The position numbers were made by a program, and so were the translations under genes. Source: Alphaproteobacteria bacterium (GTDB taxonomy: Bacteria > Pseudomonadota > Alphaproteobacteria > Reyranellales > Reyranellaceae). From it: a stretch of 64,000 nucleotides of DNA. This document shows, in pieces, positions 1 through 8,197 of this stretch; the first letter of the stretch is position 1, and each line of letters starts with the position of its first letter. Under the pieces are notes generated by a model. That model saw nothing but the letters and a program-made list of their open reading frames with translations. It was not told the DNA's origin and did no database searches. The DNA is taken from NCBI GenBank assembly GCA_017307275.1, contig JAFKFK010000017.1, positions 1-64,000 of the forward strand, written 5' to 3'.

Positions 1-536
1 AGGAACTTCACATGCGGCGGCGGCTCTTCCAGCGTCTTCAACAGCGCGTTGAAGGCCTTCTCCGACAGCATGTGCACTTCGTCGATGATGTAGACCTTGT
101 AGCGCGCCGAGACCGGGCGATAGCGCACGCCTTCGATCAGCTCGCGCACATCGTCGATGCCGGTGCGCGAGGCGGCGTCCATCTCGATCACGTCGACGTG
201 GCGGTCCTCGGTGATCGCCGTGCAGTTGGCGCAGACGCCGCAGGGATCGACGGTCGGGCCGCCGGTGCCGTCGGCGCCGATGCAATTGAGCGCACGGGCA
301 ATGATGCGCGCCGTTGTGGTCTTGCCGACGCCGCGCACGCCGGTGAGCATGAAGGCGTGCGCGATGCGGCCGGTGGCGATGGCGTTGCGCAGGGTGCGCA
401 CCATCGCTTCCTGGCCGACCAGGGTGGTGAAATCGACGGGGCGGTATTTGCGGGCGAGGACACGGTAGGGAAGTGCGGGTGCCGCGACGTCCTTGGTCCC
501 AGTATCGGCACCAGTGCCTTTGGAGGCTTTCGCCAT
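1..536 (-). CDS. dnaX: DNA polymerase III gamma/tau subunit, N-terminal part (cut by window edge)
   Basis: Clamp-loader ATPase of the replicative polymerase. Reading from the ATG at 536, the protein begins MAKASKGTGA and reaches the typical DnaX core YRVLARKYRPVDF near residue 24. The Walker A motif GVRGVGKTT lies near residues 67-75, a zinc-binding cysteine cluster with CGVCANC near 100, and the Walker B region VYIIDEVHMLS near 150, followed by ALLKTLEEPP. About 178 codons are present; the rest lies beyond position 1. The extra 23 residues before the core are normal for alphaproteobacterial DnaX. The SRP RNA gene sits just upstream on the same strand, a recurrent arrangement. Identification is secure; only the C-terminal part is unseen. 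Confidence 0.96.
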   Translation of the reverse strand, partial: MAKASKGTGADTGTKDVAAPALPYRVLARKYRPVDFTTLVGQEAMVRTLRNAIATGRIAHAFMLTGVRGVGKTTTARIIARALNCIGADGTGGPTVDPCGVCANCTAITEDRHVDVIEMDAASRTGIDDVRELIEGVRYRPVSARYKVYIIDEVHMLSEKAFNALLKTLEEPPPHVKF

Positions 537-629
537 GGCGGTCCTACCCGGTGGTGCGCCGTGGCCCCTTCAGGCCCGGCGGTCGTCGCGCCTGGGCCGC
601 CTGCCTTCCGCGGCGGCGCGCGCAAAAGG

Positions 630-725
630 ACAGGTGAGAGACCGGCATGACCCGAAGCGAATTCGTTACGGCTGCTTCCTTCCGGATCTGACCGGGTTGG
701 CGACTGCTCCGCCCACACCGGCCCC
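630..725 (-). ncRNA. ffs: Signal recognition particle RNA (4.5S-type, small bacterial form)
   Basis: The minus strand carries the highly conserved SRP domain IV signature GGTCAGATCCGGAAGGAAG followed by CAGCC, at about 668-692, nearly identical to the E. coli 4.5S loop. The ends pair: GGCCGGTGTG near 722-712 with CATGCCGGTC near 648-639, closing a single long hairpin of about 90-96 nt. It binds Ffh to target nascent membrane proteins. Exact 5' and 3' ends are estimated from the stem. It precedes dnaX on the same strand by about 90 bp. Confidence 0.93.
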
Positions 726-882
726 TCGAGGCGGTTATATCAGGAGTCGGACGGCATCGCGCAAGGGCTGAAAAGGCCGCGCAGGGGAACGATTGCCAAT
801 GCCGTCTCTGTTCCGGTTTCGGCACTAATTCGGCAGGTAGCGCCGAACCTCGCTTGCCGTGCGCCGGCCACCCCGTTAGAAG

Positions 883-907
883 CCAATTGCGAATGGTTCG
901 CAATTGG
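883..907. promoter_or_regulatory. Perfect 11-bp inverted repeat at the start of the sigma-factor gene (candidate iron-responsive operator)
   Basis: Arms CCAATTGCGAA (883-893) and TTCGCAATTGG (897-907) are perfect complements separated by TGG. The core TTGCGAA...TTCGCAA has the size and symmetry of Fur-family operators. It sits at the 5' end of an iron-uptake island, so Fur/Mur-type control is a reasonable inference. It overlaps the earliest possible TTG start at 904, which argues for a later start. It could alternatively act as an RNA hairpin in the leader. Confidence 0.5.
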
Positions 908-909
908 GG

Positions 910-1452
910 GTGGTATTGGAGAACGAGCGAACGGCCTTGCGTCTCTATATGACGCACCGCTCGGCGCTCGTGGCCTATGCCAGTGCGATCGCCGGCAGCC
1001 ATGCCCAGGCCGAAGATGTCGTGCAGGAAGCCTGGTTCAGGCTGAAGCGCGCCAACGATTTCGACCTGGTGCAGGAGCCCGTCGCCTATCTCTACCGCCT
1101 CGTGCGAAATCTTGCGATCGATACGCGCCGCACCCTGACCCGCGAGACGGCCCGTACCGCCTCGGAGAGCGCTGCAGACGTGCTGACGGACGAACAGCCC
1201 TCGCCGGAGCAGGCGATCCTGGCGCGGGACGAGCTGCGCGTGGTTCTGGAAGCCCTGGCCGAATTGCCCGAAAGAACCCGTATCGCCGTTCGAATGAACC
1301 GCATGGAAGGGCGCAAGCTGCAGGAAGTTGCGAACCATCTCGGCCTGTCCATCACGCGGACGCACGCCTTGATTGCCGAAGGCATTGCCCATTGCGACCG
1401 TTTGCGCGGAAAAAGGCGACGTGCCGTAACGTCTACTTCTCATGAACGCTGA
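910..1452 (+). CDS. FecI-type ECF RNA polymerase sigma factor
   Basis: Extracytoplasmic-function sigma factor, about 180 residues. Region 2 is visible as AEDVVQEAWFRLKRA near residues 34-48, with VAYLYRLVRNLAIDTRR following. Region 4 contains LPERTRIAVRMNRMEG and the helix-turn-helix LQEVANHLGLSITRTHALI near 137-155. FecI family members are activated by a TonB receptor through FecR and transcribe the receptor gene; here FecR overlaps its 3' end by 11 bp and the receptor follows. The start is uncertain: TTG 904 lies within an inverted repeat, GTG 910 is used here, and ATG 949 would remove 13 residues while leaving region 2 intact. No strong ribosome binding site decides it. Confidence 0.9.
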   Translation: MVLENERTALRLYMTHRSALVAYASAIAGSHAQAEDVVQEAWFRLKRANDFDLVQEPVAYLYRLVRNLAIDTRRTLTRETARTASESAADVLTDEQPSPEQAILARDELRVVLEALAELPERTRIAVRMNRMEGRKLQEVANHLGLSITRTHALIAEGIAHCDRLRGKRRRAVTSTSHER

Positions 1453-2395
1453 CGCCGACCGCGCACGCCTCGAAGCGGCAAGCTGGCTCGTCCTCCTCGA
1501 CGACGAGCCTGGCGATGCGACACGTCAGGCCGAGTTCCGCGCCTGGCTGGCGGCTGCACCGGTCAACGCCGCGGCCTGGCGAAGCGTCGCGCGCACCGAC
1601 GATCTGCTGGCACTGGCGGCGGACCATGATTCTCGACCTGCCGCGCCGTCGGGTGGGACGCGAACCTTGCCGGGTGTCTTCAGCCGATGGCGTCCGGTGG
1701 CGGCTGCGATCGCCATTGCAGCCTGCCTGTTGATGGTCTTCGTGCCGACGCTGACGTTGCACCTGCAAGCCGACTATCTGACGGGCACGGCGCAACTCGA
1801 GACATTGCAGCTCGACGATGGCAGCACTGTTCGGCTCGGACCCGACAGCGCGATCCGGCTTGCCTTCTCGGCCGGCGAACGCAAGGTCGATCTGCTGGCG
1901 GGGGAAGCGCTGTTCGATGTAACCGCCGATGCCGCGCGGCCGTTCCGGGTCGTCGCACGGGATGCCACCGTGACCGTGCTGGGGACACGCTTCGATGTCG
2001 CGATGCGCGGCCAGGGCACATCGGTTCTCGTCGGCAGCGGTCAGGTCCGCGTCGAGTCCTCGTGGGCGGAGTCGTTCGACCTGCGACCGGGCGACTGGGT
2101 GCGTATCGGTCCAGATGGAATGACGGAGAAAGGGTCCGACCTTCCCAATTTCCTGATGACGGGGCCTGACGTCCGCGTGGCCGCACGCAACCGGCCTGTC
2201 TCCGAGGTGATCGATCGCATACGTCCATGGTTTGCCGGCCGCATCGTGATTGCCGACGGGAGCGTCGGACGTCAGCCGGTGACAGGCGTCTTCGACGCCA
2301 GCGATCCGGTGCGTGCGCTCGAAGCGCTGGTCGTTCCCCAGGGTGGCCGGGTCATTCAGGTCACGCCCTGGCTGCTGGTCGTCTCGAAAGGCTGA
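1442..2395 (+). CDS. FecR-family anti-sigma/sigma regulator
   Basis: Inner-membrane regulator of the FecI-type sigma factor, 317 aa. The N-terminal cytoplasmic DUF4880-like part contains EFRAWLAAAPVNAAAWR. A single membrane segment follows at about residues 83-102 (AAIAIAACLLMVFVPTL). The periplasmic FecR domain begins near LQLDDGSTVRLGPDSAIRL and continues through LLAGEALFDVTADAARPF. The C-terminal part (VIDRIRPWFAGRIVIAD and onward) resembles the STN domain that contacts the receptor. The ATG lies inside the sigma-factor gene (11-bp overlap), which implies translational coupling. It transmits the ligand-bound state of the receptor encoded at 2537-5005. Confidence 0.93.
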   Translation: MNADADRARLEAASWLVLLDDEPGDATRQAEFRAWLAAAPVNAAAWRSVARTDDLLALAADHDSRPAAPSGGTRTLPGVFSRWRPVAAAIAIAACLLMVFVPTLTLHLQADYLTGTAQLETLQLDDGSTVRLGPDSAIRLAFSAGERKVDLLAGEALFDVTADAARPFRVVARDATVTVLGTRFDVAMRGQGTSVLVGSGQVRVESSWAESFDLRPGDWVRIGPDGMTEKGSDLPNFLMTGPDVRVAARNRPVSEVIDRIRPWFAGRIVIADGSVGRQPVTGVFDASDPVRALEALVVPQGGRVIQVTPWLLVVSKG

Positions 2396-2425
2396 ATGCC
2401 GACGTCGGCGCACACAACTTTTTCC

Positions 2426-2451
2426 GGAAAAACATCTCGCCTCGTCTCGTC
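2426..2451 (+). promoter_or_regulatory. Candidate ECF-type promoter for the TonB receptor gene
   Basis: In the 141-bp gap between fecR and the receptor gene, GGAAAA (2426-2431) is followed after 16 bp by CGTC (2448-2451), the general -35/-10 pattern of ECF sigma factors (GGAA...CGTC). The -35 element lies in the 14-bp palindrome TTTTTCCGGAAAAA (2419-2432). FecI-type sigma factors usually drive the receptor gene, so position supports the call. Motifs are short, so confidence is low. Confidence 0.35.
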
Positions 2452-2536
2452 AGTCTTTTCAGGAGCCTGGAGCGGTTGAGAAGCAATCGCCACTGGCAGC
2501 TCGGTCTCCTTGTGTTTTGCGTTGGGGAGATCGCGC

Positions 2537-5005
2537 GTGAATCGGGACAGGGGATCCAAGAAGAAGGCGGCTAGACACGTCTGGAGCCTGGGCAAGTCGT
2601 TGCTTGCGGCCGTCGCCATCAATGGTGTGATCGTGACGACGCCGTTCCTGTCGGGCTCGGCTGTCGCGCAGCAGGCGAGAGCCTTCAACATTCCGGCGCA
2701 GCCATTGGCGGATGCGCTGGTACAGTTTGGTTACCAGTCCGGTTTGCAGGTCGTGGCCGATGGCGGGCTGACGGCTTCGGTCAGGAGCCCCGGCGTCACG
2801 GGCACTTTGCCGCCGTCGGAAGCGCTCGCCCGGCTGCTGGCTGGGACCGGGCTCGTCTATCGCTTCACGAACGCCACGACGGTGGCACTGGAACGGCCAG
2901 GGGCGAGCAGCGCACCCGGCGCGGTCCATCTCGATCCGGTGCAGGTGCAGGGCTACTCCGTTCCATCGCAGGCGATGATCGACAACATCCCGCCGCCCTA
3001 TGCCGGCGGTCAGGTGGCGAAGGGCGGCCAACTCGGCTTGCTCGGTAACCGCGACGTGATGGATACGCCGTTCAATCAAACCAACTTCACGGCGGAGAAG
3101 GTCCAGAACCAGCAAGCCAAGACGATCCGCGACGTGCTGATCGACGATCCCTCGGTGCGTGCCTACTTTCCCGATGGCGGTCCCGGAACGGATACCGTCC
3201 GCATTCGCGGCCTTCCCGTTGGCAGTGCAAGTACGGCCTATGGCGGCCTCTATGGCGTGCTGCCGACGAGTTCGATCATGGCCGAGTTGGCGGACCGCGT
3301 CGAAGTGCTGAAGGGGCCGGCTGCCATGATCTACGGCATGCCGCCCGGCGGCTCGGTCGGCGGCACGATCAACCTTGTGCCGAAGCGTGCGCCGGATGCC
3401 GGGCTCACGCAGTTGACGGCAGGCTATGTCTCCGCCGGCCAGATCAGTGGTCATGCGGACGTGGCGCGCCGGTTTGGCGACGAGAAGCAGTTTGGCGTGC
3501 GCTTCAACGGCGTCGCACGCGCCGGTCAGACCGAAGTGTCGGGCAATTCCGATGAGAGATACCTGGGAGTCCTTGGTCTCGACTATCGCGGCGAGCGCGT
3601 TCGGCTTTCGGCCGACCTTGGCTATCAGTATCGCTATATCGGCGGCCTGATTCCTTATCTCGGCGTCAATGCCGGCGTGCAGTTGCCTTACGCCCCGAAC
3701 GCCCGGAAGAATATCGGACAGCCGTGGAACTATCAGAGCGGCACGGACCTCTTCGGGGTGTTTAGAGCCGAGGTCGATATCACCGAAAAGATCACGGCCT
3801 ACGCGACAGTGGGTGCCCACGACTATCGAGCCCAGCGTCTGGCGGGCGGCACCAACATCACGGCCCTGAACTTCAGCGGCAACGCCACGACCTCGTCCAG
3901 TACGTTCAGCCAATATCAGACCTACCAGACCGGCGAAGCGGGCGTGCGCGCACTCGTCAACACGGGGCCGATCGACCACGAGTTCGCCTTCAGCGCCACT
4001 GGCTTCCAGCAGGAGACTGGCGCGGTGACGGTGATGGGCGCTGCCTACAACACCAATATCTACAATCCAAACATCATCGCCCGGCCGAACATTCCCATCG
4101 GTGCGGCCAACAAGACCAGCTTCGAAACGCTTTCGAGCCTGGCGTTCGCCGACACGCTGTCGGCTGCCAACAAGCGCATCCAGCTCACCGTCGGTGGCCG
4201 CCTGCAGAGGGTTACCGCGACCAACTTCAACCCGACCACCGGGGCGCAGACCGACAGCTATGACCAGAGCGCGCTCACGCCCGCCGTGGCCTTGATCTTC
4301 AAGCCCTGGGAGAATGTCTCGCTCTACGGCAACTTCATCCAGGGTCTGCGCCCGGGCGTTGTCGTCGGATCGACCTTCACCAACGCCGGCCAGGTCTTTC
4401 CACCCTATAAGTCGACGCAGTTCGAGGCCGGCGTGAAGGTCGATTGGGGCCGCTTCACGACCACCCTCAGCCTGTTCCAGATCACGCAGCCCAGCACGAT
4501 CACCGATGTGGCGACCAACACGCTGGTGCTGGCTGGCGAGCAGCGCAACCAGGGGCTGGAGTTCAATGTCTTTGGGGAGCCGATGGAGGGCGTGCGCTTG
4601 CTGGGTGGCTTCATGCTGCTCGACGCCGTGCTGACCAAGACGCAGGGCGGCCTGACCGACGGATGGACCGCACCGTTCTCGCCTGGCTTCCAACTCAACA
4701 TCGCCGGTGAATGGGATACGCCGTTCGTGCGTGGCCTCACGCTTACCGCGCGGGCCGTCTACACGAGCTCGCAGTACATCGACACGACCTCGCCGCGCCG
4801 CAGCTTGCCCGACTGGACACGTCTGGATATCGGCGCGCGCTATGCGCTCGACGTGGTCCGCAGCCCAACCGGCAAGCCGATCATTGCGCGGTTCTCGGTC
4901 GAGAATCTTCTCGACGCGAACTATTGGGAGACCGGTTCGGCCGCCACCACGCTCAGCCTAGGTGCGCCACGGACGTTCCGTCTGTCGTTGACCGCCGACT
5001 TCTGA
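2537..5005 (+). CDS. TonB-dependent siderophore receptor with N-terminal signalling (STN) domain
   Basis: Outer-membrane receptor of about 822 aa of the FecA/FpvA transducer type. A signal peptide of about 44 residues ends at SAVA before QQ. The STN secretin/TonB short domain follows (FNIPAQPLADALVQFGYQSG, roughly residues 50-105). The plug contains QAKTIRDVLIDDPSVR and the motif VRIRGLP; the 22-strand barrel ends in the classical terminal phenylalanine (RLSLTADF). GTG 2537 is chosen because GGGGAGA ends 6 bp upstream; an in-frame TTG at 2510 is possible but has no better site. Together with FecI and FecR it forms a trans-envelope signalling system for ferric-siderophore uptake. The specific siderophore cannot be read from sequence. 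Confidence 0.93.
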   Translation: MNRDRGSKKKAARHVWSLGKSLLAAVAINGVIVTTPFLSGSAVAQQARAFNIPAQPLADALVQFGYQSGLQVVADGGLTASVRSPGVTGTLPPSEALARLLAGTGLVYRFTNATTVALERPGASSAPGAVHLDPVQVQGYSVPSQAMIDNIPPPYAGGQVAKGGQLGLLGNRDVMDTPFNQTNFTAEKVQNQQAKTIRDVLIDDPSVRAYFPDGGPGTDTVRIRGLPVGSASTAYGGLYGVLPTSSIMAELADRVEVLKGPAAMIYGMPPGGSVGGTINLVPKRAPDAGLTQLTAGYVSAGQISGHADVARRFGDEKQFGVRFNGVARAGQTEVSGNSDERYLGVLGLDYRGERVRLSADLGYQYRYIGGLIPYLGVNAGVQLPYAPNARKNIGQPWNYQSGTDLFGVFRAEVDITEKITAYATVGAHDYRAQRLAGGTNITALNFSGNATTSSSTFSQYQTYQTGEAGVRALVNTGPIDHEFAFSATGFQQETGAVTVMGAAYNTNIYNPNIIARPNIPIGAANKTSFETLSSLAFADTLSAANKRIQLTVGGRLQRVTATNFNPTTGAQTDSYDQSALTPAVALIFKPWENVSLYGNFIQGLRPGVVVGSTFTNAGQVFPPYKSTQFEAGVKVDWGRFTTTLSLFQITQPSTITDVATNTLVLAGEQRNQGLEFNVFGEPMEGVRLLGGFMLLDAVLTKTQGGLTDGWTAPFSPGFQLNIAGEWDTPFVRGLTLTARAVYTSSQYIDTTSPRRSLPDWTRLDIGARYALDVVRSPTGKPIIARFSVENLLDANYWETGSAATTLSLGAPRTFRLSLTADF

Positions 5006-5015
5006 GCACCCCGGC

Positions 5016-6527
5016 ATGGAGCCGACGTTCCGGGCGTCGATGAACTGGCTCCATACTTGGGCCGGTGTCGTGCTGGGTGGCCTGCTGTTCGCGATCTTCT
5101 GGATGGGCACGCTCTCGGTGTTCGATCGCGAGATCGACCGATGGATGATGCCGACGCTGCGCCTTGCGCTTCCCGAGCAGCCACTGTCTTTCGACGTGCT
5201 CCGGCCGTCGATCGCCGATGCGGCAAGGGCCCGCTCGCCCTTCATCGCGGCGATCCTGCCGACCGAACGCCAGCCGACAATTCGGCTGGCCTGGCGCGAG
5301 AAGTCGGATCTCGTCGTGCGCTATCTCGATCCCGCAACGGGCATGGCCATCGCCGATCCGGGGACACGGGGCGGATCGGGCTTCCTCTATCCCTTCCACT
5401 ACATGCTGCACATCAGGGCCTGGGATATCGGCATCTGGATCGTCGGCCTCGCGTCGATAGCGATGCTGGCTCTGTGCGTTTCGGGCGTCGTCATCCACCG
5501 CAAGATCTTCGCCGACTTCTTCACCTTCCGGTCGGCCCGGAAGCCGCGTCGCGTGATCCTCGACCTCCACAACGTCGCGGGCGTCCTGGCTTTGCCGTTC
5601 CACATCGCCATCACGCTCTCGGGCCTGATCTTCTTCTATTCGATCTACTTTCCGAGCGGCTGGAAGATGTTCTATCCGGATCGCCGCACCTTCATTGCCG
5701 AGGAGGTCGGCGACTATTCCAGGCCGAGGCTGAACAAGCCAGGCCAGCTTGGCTCGCTCGACGCCATGGTGGCCGAGGCCCAGCGATTCTGGGATGGCGA
5801 CCTGCCGCGAGCGCTGGTGGTTCGGCTGCCCGGCGATGCCGCCGCCTATGTGCAGGTGAGCCGCCCGTACGAAGATAGCGTGGTGCTTTCGGGCGATCTT
5901 GCGTACTTCGATGGCGCAAGCGGGGCGCTGCTGCATCAGCGCACCGAGGTCCAGCCGATTGCGACGGCGCAACGCTTCATCGTCGGATTTCACCTGATCC
6001 GCTTCCAGCACTGGACCCTGCGCTGGGTCTACTTCGGATTGGGACTAGCCGGCTGCGTAACGATTGCGACCGGCTATCTCTTCTGGCTCGAAGCACGCCG
6101 CCGAAAATCCACGCCGCTCGAACAGCGCAGCTTCCGGCTTGTCGAAGGCATGACCATAGGATCGACCAGCGGCATCGTGATCGCCACGCTCGTGTTCTTC
6201 GTGGTCAATCGCCTGCTACCGTATGGAACAACGTGGCTCGATCAGGATCGCAGCGCGCTCGAGATTTGGGCCTTCTTCCTCGCCTGGCTGGCAAGCTTCG
6301 CTCACGCCTGGTCGCGTTCAGGCCGCGCCTGGATCGAGCAGTGCTGGGCGATCGGTACCCTGGCGATTGCCGCTGTCGGCCTGAACTGGGTCACGACGGG
6401 CGATCATCTCGGTCGCAGCCTCGCCCATCGCCATCTATGGGCGGTCGGCGGCATGGATGCGCTGCTGCTGCTCGGTGCGGGCGTCGCCTATCTCGCGGCG
6501 ATCCGCTTGCGCGCCAGCCCCAGATGA
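5016..6527 (+). CDS. PepSY-associated transmembrane protein (iron-uptake associated)
   Basis: Inner-membrane protein of 503 aa in the PepSY_TM family, often next to siderophore receptors and proposed to reduce or process imported ferric siderophores. The first membrane segment is at about residues 14-35 (WAGVVLGGLLFAIFWMGTL). Further segments occur near 140-165, 190-215, and in a run of four or five helices after 340. The periplasmic loop between helices 3 and 4 is the PepSY region (AQRFWDGDLPRALVVRLPG). Several histidines flank membrane helices, as in haem-binding ferric reductases of this family. It starts 10 bp after the receptor gene, so it is probably co-transcribed. Its last 40 bp overlap the convergent gene at 6488-7813. 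Confidence 0.88.
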   Translation: MEPTFRASMNWLHTWAGVVLGGLLFAIFWMGTLSVFDREIDRWMMPTLRLALPEQPLSFDVLRPSIADAARARSPFIAAILPTERQPTIRLAWREKSDLVVRYLDPATGMAIADPGTRGGSGFLYPFHYMLHIRAWDIGIWIVGLASIAMLALCVSGVVIHRKIFADFFTFRSARKPRRVILDLHNVAGVLALPFHIAITLSGLIFFYSIYFPSGWKMFYPDRRTFIAEEVGDYSRPRLNKPGQLGSLDAMVAEAQRFWDGDLPRALVVRLPGDAAAYVQVSRPYEDSVVLSGDLAYFDGASGALLHQRTEVQPIATAQRFIVGFHLIRFQHWTLRWVYFGLGLAGCVTIATGYLFWLEARRRKSTPLEQRSFRLVEGMTIGSTSGIVIATLVFFVVNRLLPYGTTWLDQDRSALEIWAFFLAWLASFAHAWSRSGRAWIEQCWAIGTLAIAAVGLNWVTTGDHLGRSLAHRHLWAVGGMDALLLLGAGVAYLAAIRLRASPR

Positions 6528-7813
6528 TCGCGTAGCGTCGTACCGGCATAGTCGGCGCGGAACAGGCCGCGTTCCTGGAGGATGGGGACGACCAGCTTCA
6601 CGAAATCGTCGAACTGACCGGGAAAGAAGGGCGGCATTACGTTGAAGCCGTCGGCCGCGCCGCTGCGAAACCAGCGTTCCAGCACGTCGGCGATCTGCTC
6701 GGGCGTGCCGATGGGCAGCAGATGGCCGCGGGCAGCGGCCACTCTGTGGAAGAGTTCCCGCAGCGTCAGGTTCTCGCGCCGCGCCATTTGCAACAGCAGG
6801 GCGGCACGGCTCTTGAGGTGTTCGGTCTCCGGCACGTCGGGTACCGGCCCGTCGAGTGGATGAACCGACATGTCGGCGCCCAGTCGCTCGGAGAGCACGG
6901 TGAAGGCCTGCGTCGTGTCGATGTTGCGGTTCAACTCGGCAAAGATCTCGCGAGCCTCGTGCTCGGTACGGCCGACCACGGGCATCACGCCGGGCATGAC
7001 AAGCGCGTCGTTGGCGCCGCGACCTTGTTGGAGAAGCTGCGCCTTCATGCCGGCATAGAAGGTCTGAGCTTCGCCTATGTCGTTCTGTGCCGTGAAGACG
7101 ACGTCGGCGATGCGCGCAGCCAGTGCCTGGCCGGGGCCGGAGGAGCCGGCTTGGATCAGCACCGGATGGCCTTGCGGCGAGCGCGGCACGTTGAGCGCGC
7201 CTTCGATGGTGAAGTATTTGCCCTTGAAGTCTGGAATATGGAGGCTGCCGGGGCGGACGAACTGGCCGGCCTTCTTGTCGCCGATGAATGCGTCGTCGTC
7301 CCAGCTGTCCCACAGGAGCCGGCACGCCTCGACGAACTCCTCGGCCATCGCGTAGCGCTCGGCATGAGGCGGATGCTGGCGGCCGAACACGGCGCTGGAC
7401 TTGGAATAGGCTGTCGTCACGACGTTCCAGCCGGCACGTCCACCGGAGATGTGATCGAGCGACGCGAAGCCGCGCGCCACGTGATAGGGCTCGGCATAGG
7501 TGGTCGACGCGGTGGCGGCGAGGCCGAGCTTCTTCGTTCCCATGGCGAGCGCCGCCAGCAAGGTCAGCGGCTCGAACTTGCCGATGGTCGAGGGATGCTC
7601 GCCATAGCCGGTCGCGAAGCCGTCGCCCAGGAAGAACATGTCGAACTTGCCACGCTCTGCCGTCGCCGCGATGTGCTGCATCAGGCCGAGATTGGGCCAT
7701 CCCTCGACGGTGGCGTCGGGGTGCCGCCAGCCGCCGACGTGATGCCCGGGTGTCTGTACGAAGACGCCGAGGCGCATCTGGCGGCCAGACGTCAGCTCGA
7801 AATCCCGTTCCAT
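6488..7813 (-). CDS. LLM-class flavin-dependent monooxygenase (NtaA/SnaA/DszA family)
   Basis: Bacterial-luciferase-like TIM-barrel enzyme of 441 aa using reduced FMN. The family pattern is clear: MRLGVFVQTPGHHVGGWRHP at the N terminus, AATAERGKFDMFFLGDG near residue 50, ASTTYAEPYHVARGFASLDH and GRAGWNVVTT in the middle, and GHPVLIQAGSSGPGQALAAR later. Relatives oxidise nitrilotriacetate, sulfonates or dibenzothiophene sulfone; the substrate here cannot be inferred. The start is supported by AAGGA about 7 bp upstream. No reductase partner is adjacent. The 3' end overlaps the convergent PepSY gene by 40 bp. Confidence 0.9.
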   Translation of the reverse strand: MERDFELTSGRQMRLGVFVQTPGHHVGGWRHPDATVEGWPNLGLMQHIAATAERGKFDMFFLGDGFATGYGEHPSTIGKFEPLTLLAALAMGTKKLGLAATASTTYAEPYHVARGFASLDHISGGRAGWNVVTTAYSKSSAVFGRQHPPHAERYAMAEEFVEACRLLWDSWDDDAFIGDKKAGQFVRPGSLHIPDFKGKYFTIEGALNVPRSPQGHPVLIQAGSSGPGQALAARIADVVFTAQNDIGEAQTFYAGMKAQLLQQGRGANDALVMPGVMPVVGRTEHEAREIFAELNRNIDTTQAFTVLSERLGADMSVHPLDGPVPDVPETEHLKSRAALLLQMARRENLTLRELFHRVAAARGHLLPIGTPEQIADVLERWFRSGAADGFNVMPPFFPGQFDDFVKLVVPILQERGLFRADYAGTTLRDHLGLARKRIAAR

Positions 7814-7894
7814 TCTTGGTCCTTTTTATTCACCGGCGAATGTTTCATCTTGTCGGCAACAAAGAGCAAGCAGGGGGCGTCGCCGGGGAGGGGC

Positions 7895-8155
7895 ATGACT
7901 TTCACCATAGCCATTGTTCTGGCGATGTTCGCAGTGGCGGGCGGTTTCTGGGGGTGGCGGGTTGGCACCCGCAACATCCAGCTCCCTCCCGAGAGGTACG
8001 ACTTTCCTGGCGGCATGACCCGCAGTGAGTTTCTGCGGCGCCTTAAAGTGCGACACCAGCGTCGCCGGATCTTTCTTGTTCTGGGGTTCGCTATCGCCAC
8101 CGGTGTTGCGGGTCTGGTGGCGTTGACCGCTTTTGCCCTCGTCAGGCGGCGCTAG
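7895..8155 (+). CDS. Small two-helix membrane protein, function unknown
   Basis: An 86-residue protein beginning MTFTIAIVLAMFAVAGGFWG. It has two predicted membrane helices (about residues 2-18 and 59-80) joined by a basic loop (LRRLKVRHQRRR). The ATG at 7895 is preceded by GGGGAGGGG at about 4 bp, a good ribosome binding site. It stands alone between two minus-strand genes. I do not recognise the family. Codon pattern and binding site favour a real gene, though no function can be given. Confidence 0.6.
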   Translation: MTFTIAIVLAMFAVAGGFWGWRVGTRNIQLPPERYDFPGGMTRSEFLRRLKVRHQRRRIFLVLGFAIATGVAGLVALTAFALVRRR

Positions 8156-8197
8156 GCCGCCCATTTGAGCCGGTCGGCGTGATCCCCGGCTGCCGGC

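Noticed and set aside
2459-4693. Long open frame antisense to the TonB receptor (744 codons)
   Set aside because: It is the complement of a clearly coding gene in GC-rich DNA; its product is rich in Arg, His, Asp and Gly with no domain motif, as expected for a shadow.
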